From a candidate division KSB1 bacterium (GTDB taxonomy: Bacteria; Zhuqueibacterota; Zhuqueibacteria; Zhuqueibacterales; Zhuqueibacteraceae), in contig JAPDQB010000024.1 in NCBI GenBank assembly GCA_034506175.1, positions 26,413 to 90,412 on the forward strand: 64,000 nucleotides of DNA, given 5' to 3'. The notes under the pieces were generated by a model. The model was given only the letters and a program-made list of their open reading frames with translations. It did no database searches and had not been told where the DNA came from. The stretch's first letter is position 1. Every line of letters begins with the position of its first letter. Below, one piece after another: positions 42,601-50,782 of this stretch. Position numbers and translations under genes: made by a program.

Positions 42601-43202
42601 AGTTGGAAAACCTGCCCGACGGCCGCCGGATAATGGTTTGCGGCCAAATTACCAACATCAAAACCATCGTCGACCGCAAAGGCGGCACCATGGCGTTTCT
42701 CACCGTCGAAGATTTTGCCGGCAGCGCGGAAGCCCTGGTGTTCAGCGATACCTATTCGGCGCATCGTGAATTGTTGCAGCCGGATGCCGTCGTCGTCCTC
42801 GCCGGCGCCACGTCAACCCGCGAGGATGAACCCACGAAAATTTTGGTCGAAAAAGTGATGAGCCTGGACGAGGCCTGGAATGAAATTCCGAAAAAATTCG
42901 TTCTGGAAATTCCCGTCGAACAAGCCAGCGACGCGGCGATCCAGCAGCTCATCCAGTTGCTGCGCGCCAATCAAGGCTCGTGCAGTTTATTTTTCCGCCT
43001 GCGCAATGGCAGCGCGGCCAATTTTGACTTTCACTCCAAGAGCCTGAAAATACGGCCGAACGTGAGACTCTTGCAGAGCCTAAAAGAACTTTTCGGCCCA
43101 AATACGGTGCGCGTCGAAGTCGCGATTCCCCCAAGCCCTCGCCAGTCTGCTCGCGAGCGCGGGCGAGGTGAGTCGCCGTCGCGGGCGTATGCGCGCGCTT
43201 AA
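39624..43202 (+). CDS. dnaE: DNA polymerase III alpha subunit
   Basis: 1192 residues from ATG 39624. PHP domain begins FVHLHNHSHYSLLDGA. The polymerase active site has GPGRGSAAGSLVSYC and the three Asp in MPDIDIDFCYERR. Fingers, the beta-binding region, helix-hairpin-helix (YGLGAIKNVGLGAIESIV) and an OB fold (MVCGQITNIKTIVDRKG) follow. It is the main replicative polymerase. No clear ribosome site precedes 39624; a TTG at 39588 in frame would add 12 residues outside the fold. The last 25 or so residues (PPSPRQSARERGRGE...) are encoded by a palindromic GC-rich repeat and look like a recent extension. Confidence 0.97.
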   Translation: MLGFVHLHNHSHYSLLDGACRIEDLVDAAKKCNMPALALTDHGNMFGAIEFYKTCSKAGIKPIIGVEAYMAPRSRKEKGLQKSNVSDASYHLVLLAKNLAGYKNLMRLVSIGFLEGFYYRPRIDREVLAKYHEGIVALSACLKGEVAYKILHEGYDAARKVALEYREIFGDDYYLEIHKHGIPEEDQAREGVLELSRDLSIPVVATNDTHYIKREHSMPHDVLICLQTGKDRDDPTRLRYTTDEIYFKSAEEMQAAFAQHEEALKLTAEIAAKCDLQLDFKKVYLPSYRIPEPESNKTLDEYLEQLAWEGVKRRYKEITPEIEQRLRHELAVIKQTGYAGYFLIVQDFIQAARERGIPVGPGRGSAAGSLVSYCIGITNIDPIKYNLIFERFLNPERVTMPDIDIDFCYERRGEIIDYVRQKYGENNVTQIITFGTMAARAVVRDVGRVLKVRYADVDKIAKTIPPTIGITLERALEETPELRQLINSEPIHRQLIEYSQVLEGLARHASTHAAGVVITPDELTNYAPLYKSNTGDITTQYDMKSLESIGVLKMDFLGLRTLTVMDKTVKMLKHKGIEIDLDNIPFDDKKTYEIFGNGETIGLFQFESSGMREYLKKLKPQSIEDLTAMNALYRPGPMDMIDDFIARKHGTKKIEYLHPKLEPILRETYGVIVYQEQVMRIASELAGFTLGGADLLRRAMGKKIAELMAEQRKKFVDGCKERGIADNTANQIFDLMDKFAAYGFNKSHAAGYSVVAYQTGYLKAHFPAEFMAANLTSEMTSTSRIVTLIEDCKRMGLPILPPDVNDSFAEFTVVDDANIPLEAKSGKTNGAPTAMTNQAIRYGLGAIKNVGLGAIESIVKTREQKGKFTSIFDFCSRIDLRLANKKVLESLVQSGAMDSLSPTRNRHQLLQALDLATAYAQSVNDKRLRGQVSIFDQGDTETLAEPPLPEVQDWPDAERLTREKEFLGIYLSGHPLQRFREEVKLFSSTPLQELENLPDGRRIMVCGQITNIKTIVDRKGGTMAFLTVEDFAGSAEALVFSDTYSAHRELLQPDAVVVLAGATSTREDEPTKILVEKVMSLDEAWNEIPKKFVLEIPVEQASDAAIQQLIQLLRANQGSCSLFFRLRNGSAANFDFHSKSLKIRPNVRLLQSLKELFGPNTVRVEVAIPPSPRQSARERGRGESPSRAYARA

Positions 43203-43223
43203 AAAAACTTCGTGGGAGGAACA

Positions 43224-43691
43224 ATGACCGTTCTTTCAATAGAAAAAATTTTACAGCAGCCGCGCGAAATTCTGTGGCGGCTGGCTTCGCAACTCGGGCA
43301 GGCGCCGCGATGGATTGACGGACTCGAGAAAGTGGAGCATCTTTCGGGGCCCGCCGCTGATATCGGCGGCGTGTGGCGGGTGCATTTGCGTTGGGAGGCT
43401 TCTTACCAAATCGTCGATTTGGAAATCACCGAGTGGCGGGAAGGCGAAGGCTTCGGGTTGCGGCCGCTCAGCGCGGCGGCGCCGGAAGGCGATATCGAGT
43501 TGCTGGAAATTGTTTTTAATTTAAAAGCCGTAGCCAATCGCCAAACGCAGGCCTCCGTTCAGTGCGAGTACAAACCGCTCAATCAATTCGCCAAGCTAAA
43601 AAACTTGATGTTCCTGCGCCGGCATTATATGCAGCGCTTGGCAGCCAGTCTCGAAGCGCTGGGGCGAATCGTCACGGAACCAACGGTATAA
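43224..43691 (+). CDS. SRPBCC (START-like) family protein
   Basis: 155 residues from ATG 43224, GGAGG four bases upstream. The polyketide-cyclase/START-like fold is indicated by VLSIEKILQQPREILWRLAS, WIDGLEKVEHLSGP, VWRVHLRWEASYQIVDLEIT and the long C-terminal helix RRHYMQRLAASLEAL. These proteins bind lipids or other hydrophobic ligands; the ligand here is unknown. It lies 21 bases after dnaE on the same strand. Confidence 0.75.
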   Translation: MTVLSIEKILQQPREILWRLASQLGQAPRWIDGLEKVEHLSGPAADIGGVWRVHLRWEASYQIVDLEITEWREGEGFGLRPLSAAAPEGDIELLEIVFNLKAVANRQTQASVQCEYKPLNQFAKLKNLMFLRRHYMQRLAASLEALGRIVTEPTV

Positions 43692-43735
43692 ATCCATCAG
43701 AAAACAATTTTGCCGTTTTGCCCTTCAAAATCTTA

Positions 43736-43765
43736 TTGACTTCCTGCTGGCGATTTTTTTATTTT
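43736..43765 (+). promoter_or_regulatory. Candidate promoter of the TIR gene pair
   Basis: TTGACT (43736-43741), 18-base spacer, TATTTT (43760-43765). It lies about 100 bases before the first TIR gene and after the end of the SRPBCC gene. Consensus match only. Confidence 0.4.
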
Positions 43766-43868
43766 GGTGCTTGCTTCTACGAATAAGAAAGCGTAAATTT
43801 CAAAAAGAGTAACATGGTGCGTGTGTTCATAGAAAAACAATGGCTTTAAAGGGGAACGGCAAACCATC

Positions 43869-44294
43869 ATGGCAAAGAAAACTTCGACTGCGAAGAGCTA
43901 CTTGGTCTTCATCAGTCATTCGTCAAAGGACCGATGGATTGCAAAACAGATGGCCAATCTCATTGAGACGCGAGGTCGCAAGCATGGAGTCAAAGCATTT
44001 CTTGATGAAAAAGACATAGAAGGCGGACAATCGATACCTGAAGAGATTAAGAGAAATATTAAAGCATGTGATGAGTTTGTGGTTCTTCTTAGTCAAGATT
44101 CAATTAACCGTCCATGGGTACTGGTCGAGACGGGTGGAGCGTGGTTACTCGACAAATACATTATTGTCATTACTCACAAAGTGACGCCAAAGGAGATGCC
44201 AGAAGTGACAGCTCAATATAGGGCCATAGATCTCAACGATTTTGATCATTATCTTGAGCAACTTCTTAAGCGGGCAAAAGGAGTTTTAAAATGA
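43869..44294 (+). CDS. Stand-alone TIR-domain protein 1
   Basis: 141 residues, almost entirely one TIR domain. Box 1 is YLVFISHSSKDRWIAKQM and box 2 is FLDEKDIEGGQSIPEEI. The catalytic segment is LSQDSINRPWVLVETGGAWLL, in which E87 follows the Ser/Trp pattern of NAD-cleaving bacterial TIRs. It has no extra sensor, membrane or oligomerisation domain. The next gene encodes a second TIR and starts inside its stop codon (ATGA). Bacterial TIR proteins often deplete NAD+ or make cyclic-ADP-ribose signals in phage defence, or act as effectors. Confidence 0.9.
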   Translation: MAKKTSTAKSYLVFISHSSKDRWIAKQMANLIETRGRKHGVKAFLDEKDIEGGQSIPEEIKRNIKACDEFVVLLSQDSINRPWVLVETGGAWLLDKYIIVITHKVTPKEMPEVTAQYRAIDLNDFDHYLEQLLKRAKGVLK

Positions 44295-44740
44295 ACACGA
44301 TTAAACAAAAACAAAGGCAGCAGCAACGGAAGCTGCGTGTTTTTCTCAGCTATGCTGCTGCAGATGGCGCCTACGCGCATCAACTGCATCACATTTTATC
44401 ACAACGGCTCAATCTTCAGATTTTTACTGATCGAGCGTTGAGCGCCGGTGAGGATTGGAAATCGAAACTCAAGGCCGAACTTGCCCAATGTGACATCTTT
44501 GTCGTGCTCTTATCACCGAATTCCGTTCAGTCGGCATGGGTATTACAGGAGTTAGGCGCGGCCTGGATGCTTGAAAAGCCAATTCTTCCCGTTGTCACAC
44601 ATCCACAAGTCCTCAATAAGATTCCCGTGGAGTTAAGCAATGTTCATTTAATAGAGGTCAAGGATCTTGAATATCCGGAAATTATAAATAAAATTTTTGA
44701 CTCTGTTGAAGCGCAGGCTACAAATGGCAGCTTCGTATAG
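44291..44740 (+). CDS. Stand-alone TIR-domain protein 2
   Basis: 149 residues with a basic N-terminal extension (KQKQRQQQRKLR), then a TIR domain: VFLSYAAADGAYAHQLHHIL, IFTDRALSAGEDWKSKL, and the catalytic segment LSPNSVQSAWVLQELGAAWML with E87, the same position number as in its neighbour. The two TIRs are paralogous but clearly diverged. ATGA overlap with the first gene indicates coupled translation and a fixed stoichiometry. No ThsA-like, SLOG or other defence gene is adjacent. Confidence 0.9.
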   Translation: MNTIKQKQRQQQRKLRVFLSYAAADGAYAHQLHHILSQRLNLQIFTDRALSAGEDWKSKLKAELAQCDIFVVLLSPNSVQSAWVLQELGAAWMLEKPILPVVTHPQVLNKIPVELSNVHLIEVKDLEYPEIINKIFDSVEAQATNGSFV

Positions 44741-44807
44741 AAGCGGTTAAAAAGTCTTGGATGATGCAAACAAGATTTAAAGCAGTTTTGAAACGAGAAA
44801 GCCGAAT

Positions 44808-45710
44808 ATGAGCTCGCGAACTCAAAAACTCGGCGTTGTTTTTTTATATGTGTTGTTTGTTTGTTTTTTTGCTGATGGGATTCAACTTCATGCCCAAATC
44901 ACCGTCTCCGTCAACCCCGCCAACAAGCAGGATGCCCGCGTTCTGCTCACCAATCCCGCCGCCGCGGCCGTGACCGAGTCGCGTGTTTATCTCGGCTACA
45001 AGCTGATTTATCCGGGCGCCATTCCCAGCAACACCTTCGCGCTGAAGGCCTCGTTCTTCAATCTTTCTCTCCCTCACGTTGGCCACGACGCCATTGCCAC
45101 CGGTTTGCATGGCCGTTATTTTACAACCCCGCTTTTTCAAGAAGGACGATTCGGCGGCAGCATCGCCCGCGAATTGAATGAACGCGTGGCAGTCGGCCTC
45201 GATCTGTCGCTGCTGTTTAAAAGCTATGCCACAGAAAATTTTGATTTGGTCGATCCGGATGATCCGGTTTTTCGCGGCGGGAGTTCGGTTGTCGTGTTCG
45301 ATGCCGGGCTCGGTTTGCTCGTGCAATTAAACGATAAATTGGCTTTTGCCGCTTCAGCTTCTCATCTCACCCAACCGAATGTCGCGCTCGGAGATGCCGA
45401 TTCGAACCTGCCTCTGGAAGCATTATTCGGCTTGAGCTTCGCGCGGAATTTTTTGCGTTTCGATCTCGGTGCGCATTTGTGGCAAAAACAACTCTACCCG
45501 CTCGCCGGCGCGGAAATTTTCTCCGCCCGCAGCGGCCGCTTTCGCCTCGGCTACGGACTCGACAACGTCGCATTTGACGGCCAGCTTTTGCTGCGCGGCA
45601 GCGCCTCGTTGTTTTACAGCTTCAATTTGCCCACCAGCGATCTCGGCTTGATCAGCGCCGGGTCGCATGAAATTGGGTTTGTTTACACTTTCTCGCCGCG
45701 AAGCCAATAG
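44808..45710 (+). CDS. PorP/SprF-like outer-membrane protein
   Basis: 300 residues with a signal peptide (about 1-29, ending LHAQ). Typical segments are NPANKQDARVLLTNPAAAA (early), LFQEGRFGGSIAREL, LSFARNFLRFDLGAHLW and the C-terminus FYSFNLPTSDLGLISAGSHE followed by IGFVYTF. The last part is characteristic of PorP/SprF proteins, beta-barrels associated with the type IX secretion system or gliding in Bacteroidetes. No other type IX component is in the window. The gap to the TIR genes is short (67 bases), so they might share a transcript. Confidence 0.68.
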   Translation: MSSRTQKLGVVFLYVLFVCFFADGIQLHAQITVSVNPANKQDARVLLTNPAAAAVTESRVYLGYKLIYPGAIPSNTFALKASFFNLSLPHVGHDAIATGLHGRYFTTPLFQEGRFGGSIARELNERVAVGLDLSLLFKSYATENFDLVDPDDPVFRGGSSVVVFDAGLGLLVQLNDKLAFAASASHLTQPNVALGDADSNLPLEALFGLSFARNFLRFDLGAHLWQKQLYPLAGAEIFSARSGRFRLGYGLDNVAFDGQLLLRGSASLFYSFNLPTSDLGLISAGSHEIGFVYTFSPRSQ

Positions 45711-45810
45711 GCATTTTTCGTAAAACTTTTTCATTTTGGCAAAACTCGAGGTTGCTTTTTGGCTGGAATTTGGTTAGTTTCACCATCAACAATTACGGGA
45801 ATGAACTCAC

Positions 45811-46038
45811 ATGGCAAACCATATTGCAGAAGCGACTGTCACCATTGGTGTAAAAGATTTGGAGCGGCTCATTCGTCATGCCGTGCGTGATGAAATCGCC
45901 AGGATTGTGCGAAAACAACCGGCTATTTTTTATATCGAGCCGAAAACTCCGCTTTATGAAGATATGAAGGAAATCACGCGGATGAAGAGACAGGGCAAAA
46001 TCAAACTTTATTCGCGACAGGAGGCGTTCGGTGGTTGA
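45811..46038 (+). CDS. Small antitoxin-like protein
   Basis: 75 residues. A predicted N-terminal strand and helix (VKDLERLIRHAVRDEIARIV) are followed by the string TPLYEDMKEITRMKRQGKIK with LYSRQEAFGG at the end. This closing pattern (a charged helix, GKI-L-S-EE) is frequent in antitoxins of RelE-type modules in cyanobacteria and Chlorobi. The following reading overlaps it by eight bases. Function is inferred from pattern only. Confidence 0.6.
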   Translation: MANHIAEATVTIGVKDLERLIRHAVRDEIARIVRKQPAIFYIEPKTPLYEDMKEITRMKRQGKIKLYSRQEAFGG

Positions 46039-46216
46039 GGGGACATTTGCCTATCAAGAAGCCCACCTCAAAGTCTTCATCAAAAACTACGGAAAGTTCA
46101 AAAGCCTGCAATCGCGCAACGCTACGCTTTTGGTTCAGGCGCTCAAGCGCGTAGCCTGGCTGGACATCCTCCTCAACGGCCGCTTCGACGCCATTCCGAA
46201 GGTATGCGCTATCTAA
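46031..46216 (+). CDS. Possible partner (toxin remnant) of the small antitoxin
   Basis: 61 residues from GTG 46031, overlapping the antitoxin-like gene by eight bases as toxin genes often do. The sequence (TFAYQEAHLKVFIKNYGKF, LLVQALKRVAWLDILLNGRF) does not show a RelE or PIN catalytic pattern. Its second half contains a palindrome (TACGC...GCGTA near 46126-46157), so a repeat may have truncated it. It may be spurious. Confidence 0.3.
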   Translation: MVEGTFAYQEAHLKVFIKNYGKFKSLQSRNATLLVQALKRVAWLDILLNGRFDAIPKVCAI

Positions 46217-46306
46217 AATAAGTCAAATCACCGACCGGACGCTCGGAGCGCCCGGTTGGTATGCGCTATTTGCACGCTCAATTCTTACGCAGTCACGTTT
46301 TACGCT

Positions 46307-49300
46307 TTATTCCCGGCTCCACCTCGGCACCCGCCCCGGCGTCCACGGCGCGCCGATTTGCTCCAATTTCGCTTCGAACTTGGCGAGATCGACTTCGATC
46401 AGCACACGCAAACTTTCCAGTACCGTAGAAAATTCTTCGGCGGCGATTTGATAGCCGTCTTGAAAAGTTTGCGTCACCACGGAAGTCGACGTCCAATGCC
46501 CGCCGACAATGTCCTGCACGCGGTCGATGATCGCGGGCGGCGACGGCTCGTTGTAGCGTTGAATCAAGCGGTCGCCGGAGAGCTTTGTTTGTAAATCTTT
46601 CAAACGATTTTCAAGCGTACGAAGCTCGGCCACCAACGCTGGATCGGCTTCAGGGGTATTTTGCAGCGCGCGTTTGATGAAATCAAAACGGCGTTGGGTT
46701 TCCGAAACAACTTGCCCGGCGCCCAAGACCGCACGCTGCAATCTCGCGGTCTTGCGTTGAAAGGCGAGCAGGCCTTTGCGATCTTCGGCGGGCAGCGAAG
46801 CGATTCCCAACGGCACGGTTTCAAATGGCTGCGGCGCGCCAAGTTGGGTTTCGACGCCGTCAACACGTTTGGATAACGTCACGGTGTAATTTCCCGGCAC
46901 CACCATCGGGCCAACCGGCGGATCGATGAACGGATTATCCGGCGGCGGCTCGAGGCTCGTGGGATTCGCCGGTGGAAAACGCAAGTCCCACGCCACGCGC
47001 TGGATGCCCGCCGAAGTGCCGCCATTCAAGCGCCGCACGACGTTGCCTTCCTCGTCTTTGATGGTGAGAATGACCGCCGGTTTCTCTTCACGTTCTTCGG
47101 CGCGCAATTCCTCCCACTTCGGATACGGCGGCACGCCACCCTGCTCTTCGATTTTTTTCTCATTTTCTTGACGCTTTTGCCGCCGCGTTTTCAATTCTTC
47201 CTTGAGATAATACGTGAACACCGCGCCGAACGGTGGATTTGGCGCGGTGAAATACGAGTCGCCCTGAAACGCCTTGCCGCGCAAACCGAGCGGCGCACTT
47301 TCCATGTACATCCACGCTTTCTTCACCGGAAAAAGATTGGCTTCGCCTTCCAACAATGTCGGCGTAATGTGCCGCAAGGGCGAGTAATCATCGAGAATGT
47401 AAAAACCACGGCCAAAGGTGGCGAGCGCCAGATCATTCTCGCGCTTCTGAATCGCCAAATCACGCACCGCAATAATCGGCATGCCGCCTTTGAGTTGAAT
47501 CCATTTTTTGCCGCCGTCAATGGTGAAAAACACACCGAACTCCGTGCCGGCAAACAAAAGATCAGGCTTGACGTGATCCTCGGCCAACGCGTACACCGAG
47601 CCCCGCTCCGGCAGATTGCCGGCTATCGATTCCCAGGTCTTGCCGCGATCTTTGCTCTTCAACACATACGGCTTGAAATCACCGTTCTTGTGATTATCAA
47701 ACGCGGCATAAACCGTGTTCACCTCATGCTGCGAAGCCTCGAGGCGGCTGACATAGGTCATCTCCGGCACGCCGGGAAACTTGTCAAACTTTTGCCAGGT
47801 CGCGCCGCCATCGCCGGTGACTTGAATCAGCCCGTCATCGGTGCCGGCATAGATCAACCCTTCTTGCAACGGCGATTCGCTGAGCGAAACAATGTTGCCA
47901 AAAAACGAGGTTGAGGCGTTTTTCGCCACCGCATCAATGCGTTGAATTTTGCCCATCACTTTGAGCTGATTGCGGTCAAGGCGGCGCGTGAGATCGGGGC
48001 TGATGGGCCGCCAGGAATTGCCGCGATCATCGCTGCGGAAAATCCTGTTGGCGGCAAAATACAGGCGCGTGTGCGAATGGGGGCTGATGAGCAGCGCCGA
48101 GTCCCAATTCCAACGCAGTGCTTCCTCACCCTTGCCGGGCTGCGGCTGAATGAGAATACGCTCGCCGCTCTTTTTATCAAAACGCACCAACACGCCGTAT
48201 TGAAGCTGCGAATAAACGATATTCGGATCCTGCGGATCGATCTGCGTTTTGAAGCCATCGCCACCGAGGGTGACGAACCAATCGGCGTTGGTAATGCCGT
48301 GCATCGTGATCGTGCGTGACGGCCCGCCGAGCGAAAAATTATCCTGTGTGCCACCGTAAACATTGTAAAATGGAAAAGCGTTGTCAACGCTGACGCGATA
48401 AAACTGCGTCACCGGCAGATTGGCTTTAAAGTGCCAGGTCGCGCCGCGATCGAAGCTCTCGTAAACGCCGCCATCACAGCCGGCCAAAAGATAGTCGGTG
48501 TCGTTCGGATCGATCCACAACGCGTGGTTGTCAACGTGCTTGTATTTCTCGCCGACTTGCCGGAATGTTTTGCCGCCGTCCTCGGTGACCATCATCCACG
48601 TGTCCAGCGAATAAACGCGGCCAACTTCTTTGGGATCGCAAACGATTTCCTGATAATACTGCGGGCTACCGCTGACGTAACGGCTGCGCTTTTCCCAATT
48701 CTCGCCAATATCAACGGAGCGAAAAAAACCACTTGAATCATTTGCGGCTTCGATGATGGCGTAAACGTAATTGGGATTCGCCGGCGAGATGGCCAGGCCG
48801 ATGCGACCAAGCTCTTCATTCGGCAAACCGTTTTTGATTTGCCGCCACGTTGCCCCCGCGTCAGTGGATTTGTAAATTCCCGATTCCGGCCCGCCGTCGA
48901 TGAGCGTCCACACGTGACGACGGCGCTGATATGAGGCGGCGATGAGTACGTCGGGATTGCGCGGATCGTAAACGAGATCGGTGACGCCGGTTTTGTCGCT
49001 GACGTGCAGAATGCGATTCCACGTTTGCCCGCCATCGGTGGTTTTGTAAAGCCCGCGATCGCCGCCGTCGTTCCACAACGGCCCCTGCGCGGCGACGTAC
49101 ACGACGTTCGAGTTGCGCGGATCGATGACAATTTTGCCAATGTGTTCGGAATTTTTGAGGCCGACGTTCTTCCACGTCTTGCCGCCGTCGAGCGATTTAT
49201 AAACGCCGTCGCCGTAGGAAACGCTGCGCTGGCTGTTGTTTTCGCCGGTGCCGACCCAAACCACGAGTGGGTTATTAGGATCAATCGTCACGCAGCCGAT

Positions 49301-49606
49301 GGAATATGAGCCTTGCTGGTCGAACACCGGCTGCCAAGTGGTGCCGGAGTTTATTGTTTTCCACACGCCGCCCGAGGCGACCGCCACAAAATAGATGCTG
49401 CGATTGTGCGGATGCACCGCGATGTCGCCGATGCGGCCCGAGGTGAAAGCCGGCCCGATGCCGCGCAGCTTGAGGCCGGTGAACGTTTTGGAAGAAAGCG
49501 GGCCTTCGTCTTTGGCTGCGGCTGGGGTTGTGGTTTTGATTTGTTGAGCAAAGCTGGAAGAGAGTGTGAAGATAAAAAGGATGAGGGCGAGCTTGAACAT
49601 TTTCAT
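46307..49606 (-). CDS. Secreted BNR/sortilin (VPS10)-type repeat protein, glycosidase-like
   Basis: 1099 residues with a signal peptide (about 1-20, ending SSFAQQ). The first about 740 residues are beta-propeller repeats with recurrent Asp-box-like motifs: SGGVWKTINSGTTWQPV, DGVYKSLDGGKTWKNVG, RGLYKTTDGGQTWNRI and GIYKSTDAGATWRQI. This is the pattern of VPS10/BNR proteins related to xyloglucanases and sortilin. A C-terminal region (about 900-1099) has an FN3-like strand set and a helical end. No glycosidase acid/base pair can be assigned. AGGAGG precedes the start; a second ATG lies two codons in. Such proteins are abundant in FCB-group genomes and act outside the cell. Confidence 0.88.
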   Translation of the reverse strand: MKMFKLALILFIFTLSSSFAQQIKTTTPAAAKDEGPLSSKTFTGLKLRGIGPAFTSGRIGDIAVHPHNRSIYFVAVASGGVWKTINSGTTWQPVFDQQGSYSIGCVTIDPNNPLVVWVGTGENNSQRSVSYGDGVYKSLDGGKTWKNVGLKNSEHIGKIVIDPRNSNVVYVAAQGPLWNDGGDRGLYKTTDGGQTWNRILHVSDKTGVTDLVYDPRNPDVLIAASYQRRRHVWTLIDGGPESGIYKSTDAGATWRQIKNGLPNEELGRIGLAISPANPNYVYAIIEAANDSSGFFRSVDIGENWEKRSRYVSGSPQYYQEIVCDPKEVGRVYSLDTWMMVTEDGGKTFRQVGEKYKHVDNHALWIDPNDTDYLLAGCDGGVYESFDRGATWHFKANLPVTQFYRVSVDNAFPFYNVYGGTQDNFSLGGPSRTITMHGITNADWFVTLGGDGFKTQIDPQDPNIVYSQLQYGVLVRFDKKSGERILIQPQPGKGEEALRWNWDSALLISPHSHTRLYFAANRIFRSDDRGNSWRPISPDLTRRLDRNQLKVMGKIQRIDAVAKNASTSFFGNIVSLSESPLQEGLIYAGTDDGLIQVTGDGGATWQKFDKFPGVPEMTYVSRLEASQHEVNTVYAAFDNHKNGDFKPYVLKSKDRGKTWESIAGNLPERGSVYALAEDHVKPDLLFAGTEFGVFFTIDGGKKWIQLKGGMPIIAVRDLAIQKRENDLALATFGRGFYILDDYSPLRHITPTLLEGEANLFPVKKAWMYMESAPLGLRGKAFQGDSYFTAPNPPFGAVFTYYLKEELKTRRQKRQENEKKIEEQGGVPPYPKWEELRAEEREEKPAVILTIKDEEGNVVRRLNGGTSAGIQRVAWDLRFPPANPTSLEPPPDNPFIDPPVGPMVVPGNYTVTLSKRVDGVETQLGAPQPFETVPLGIASLPAEDRKGLLAFQRKTARLQRAVLGAGQVVSETQRRFDFIKRALQNTPEADPALVAELRTLENRLKDLQTKLSGDRLIQRYNEPSPPAIIDRVQDIVGGHWTSTSVVTQTFQDGYQIAAEEFSTVLESLRVLIEVDLAKFEAKLEQIGAPWTPGRVPRWSRE

Positions 49607-49699
49607 GATGTAAATTCCTCCTCGGGAAAGCCTCGCAACGACTTACGGCAATGGATTCACCACAAGATATAAATTTTTAAAAGACAAAAGCAATGCTTT

Positions 49700-50740
<1,041 letters not shown>

Positions 50741-50782
50741 TTAAAATTTCCAAAAGAACTATTTCAGCCCTAAGGCTTATCA

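Noticed and set aside
43869..44740. Thoeris defence system
   Set aside because: No ThsA-like SLOG or sirtuin gene is adjacent; only the TIR proteins are present.
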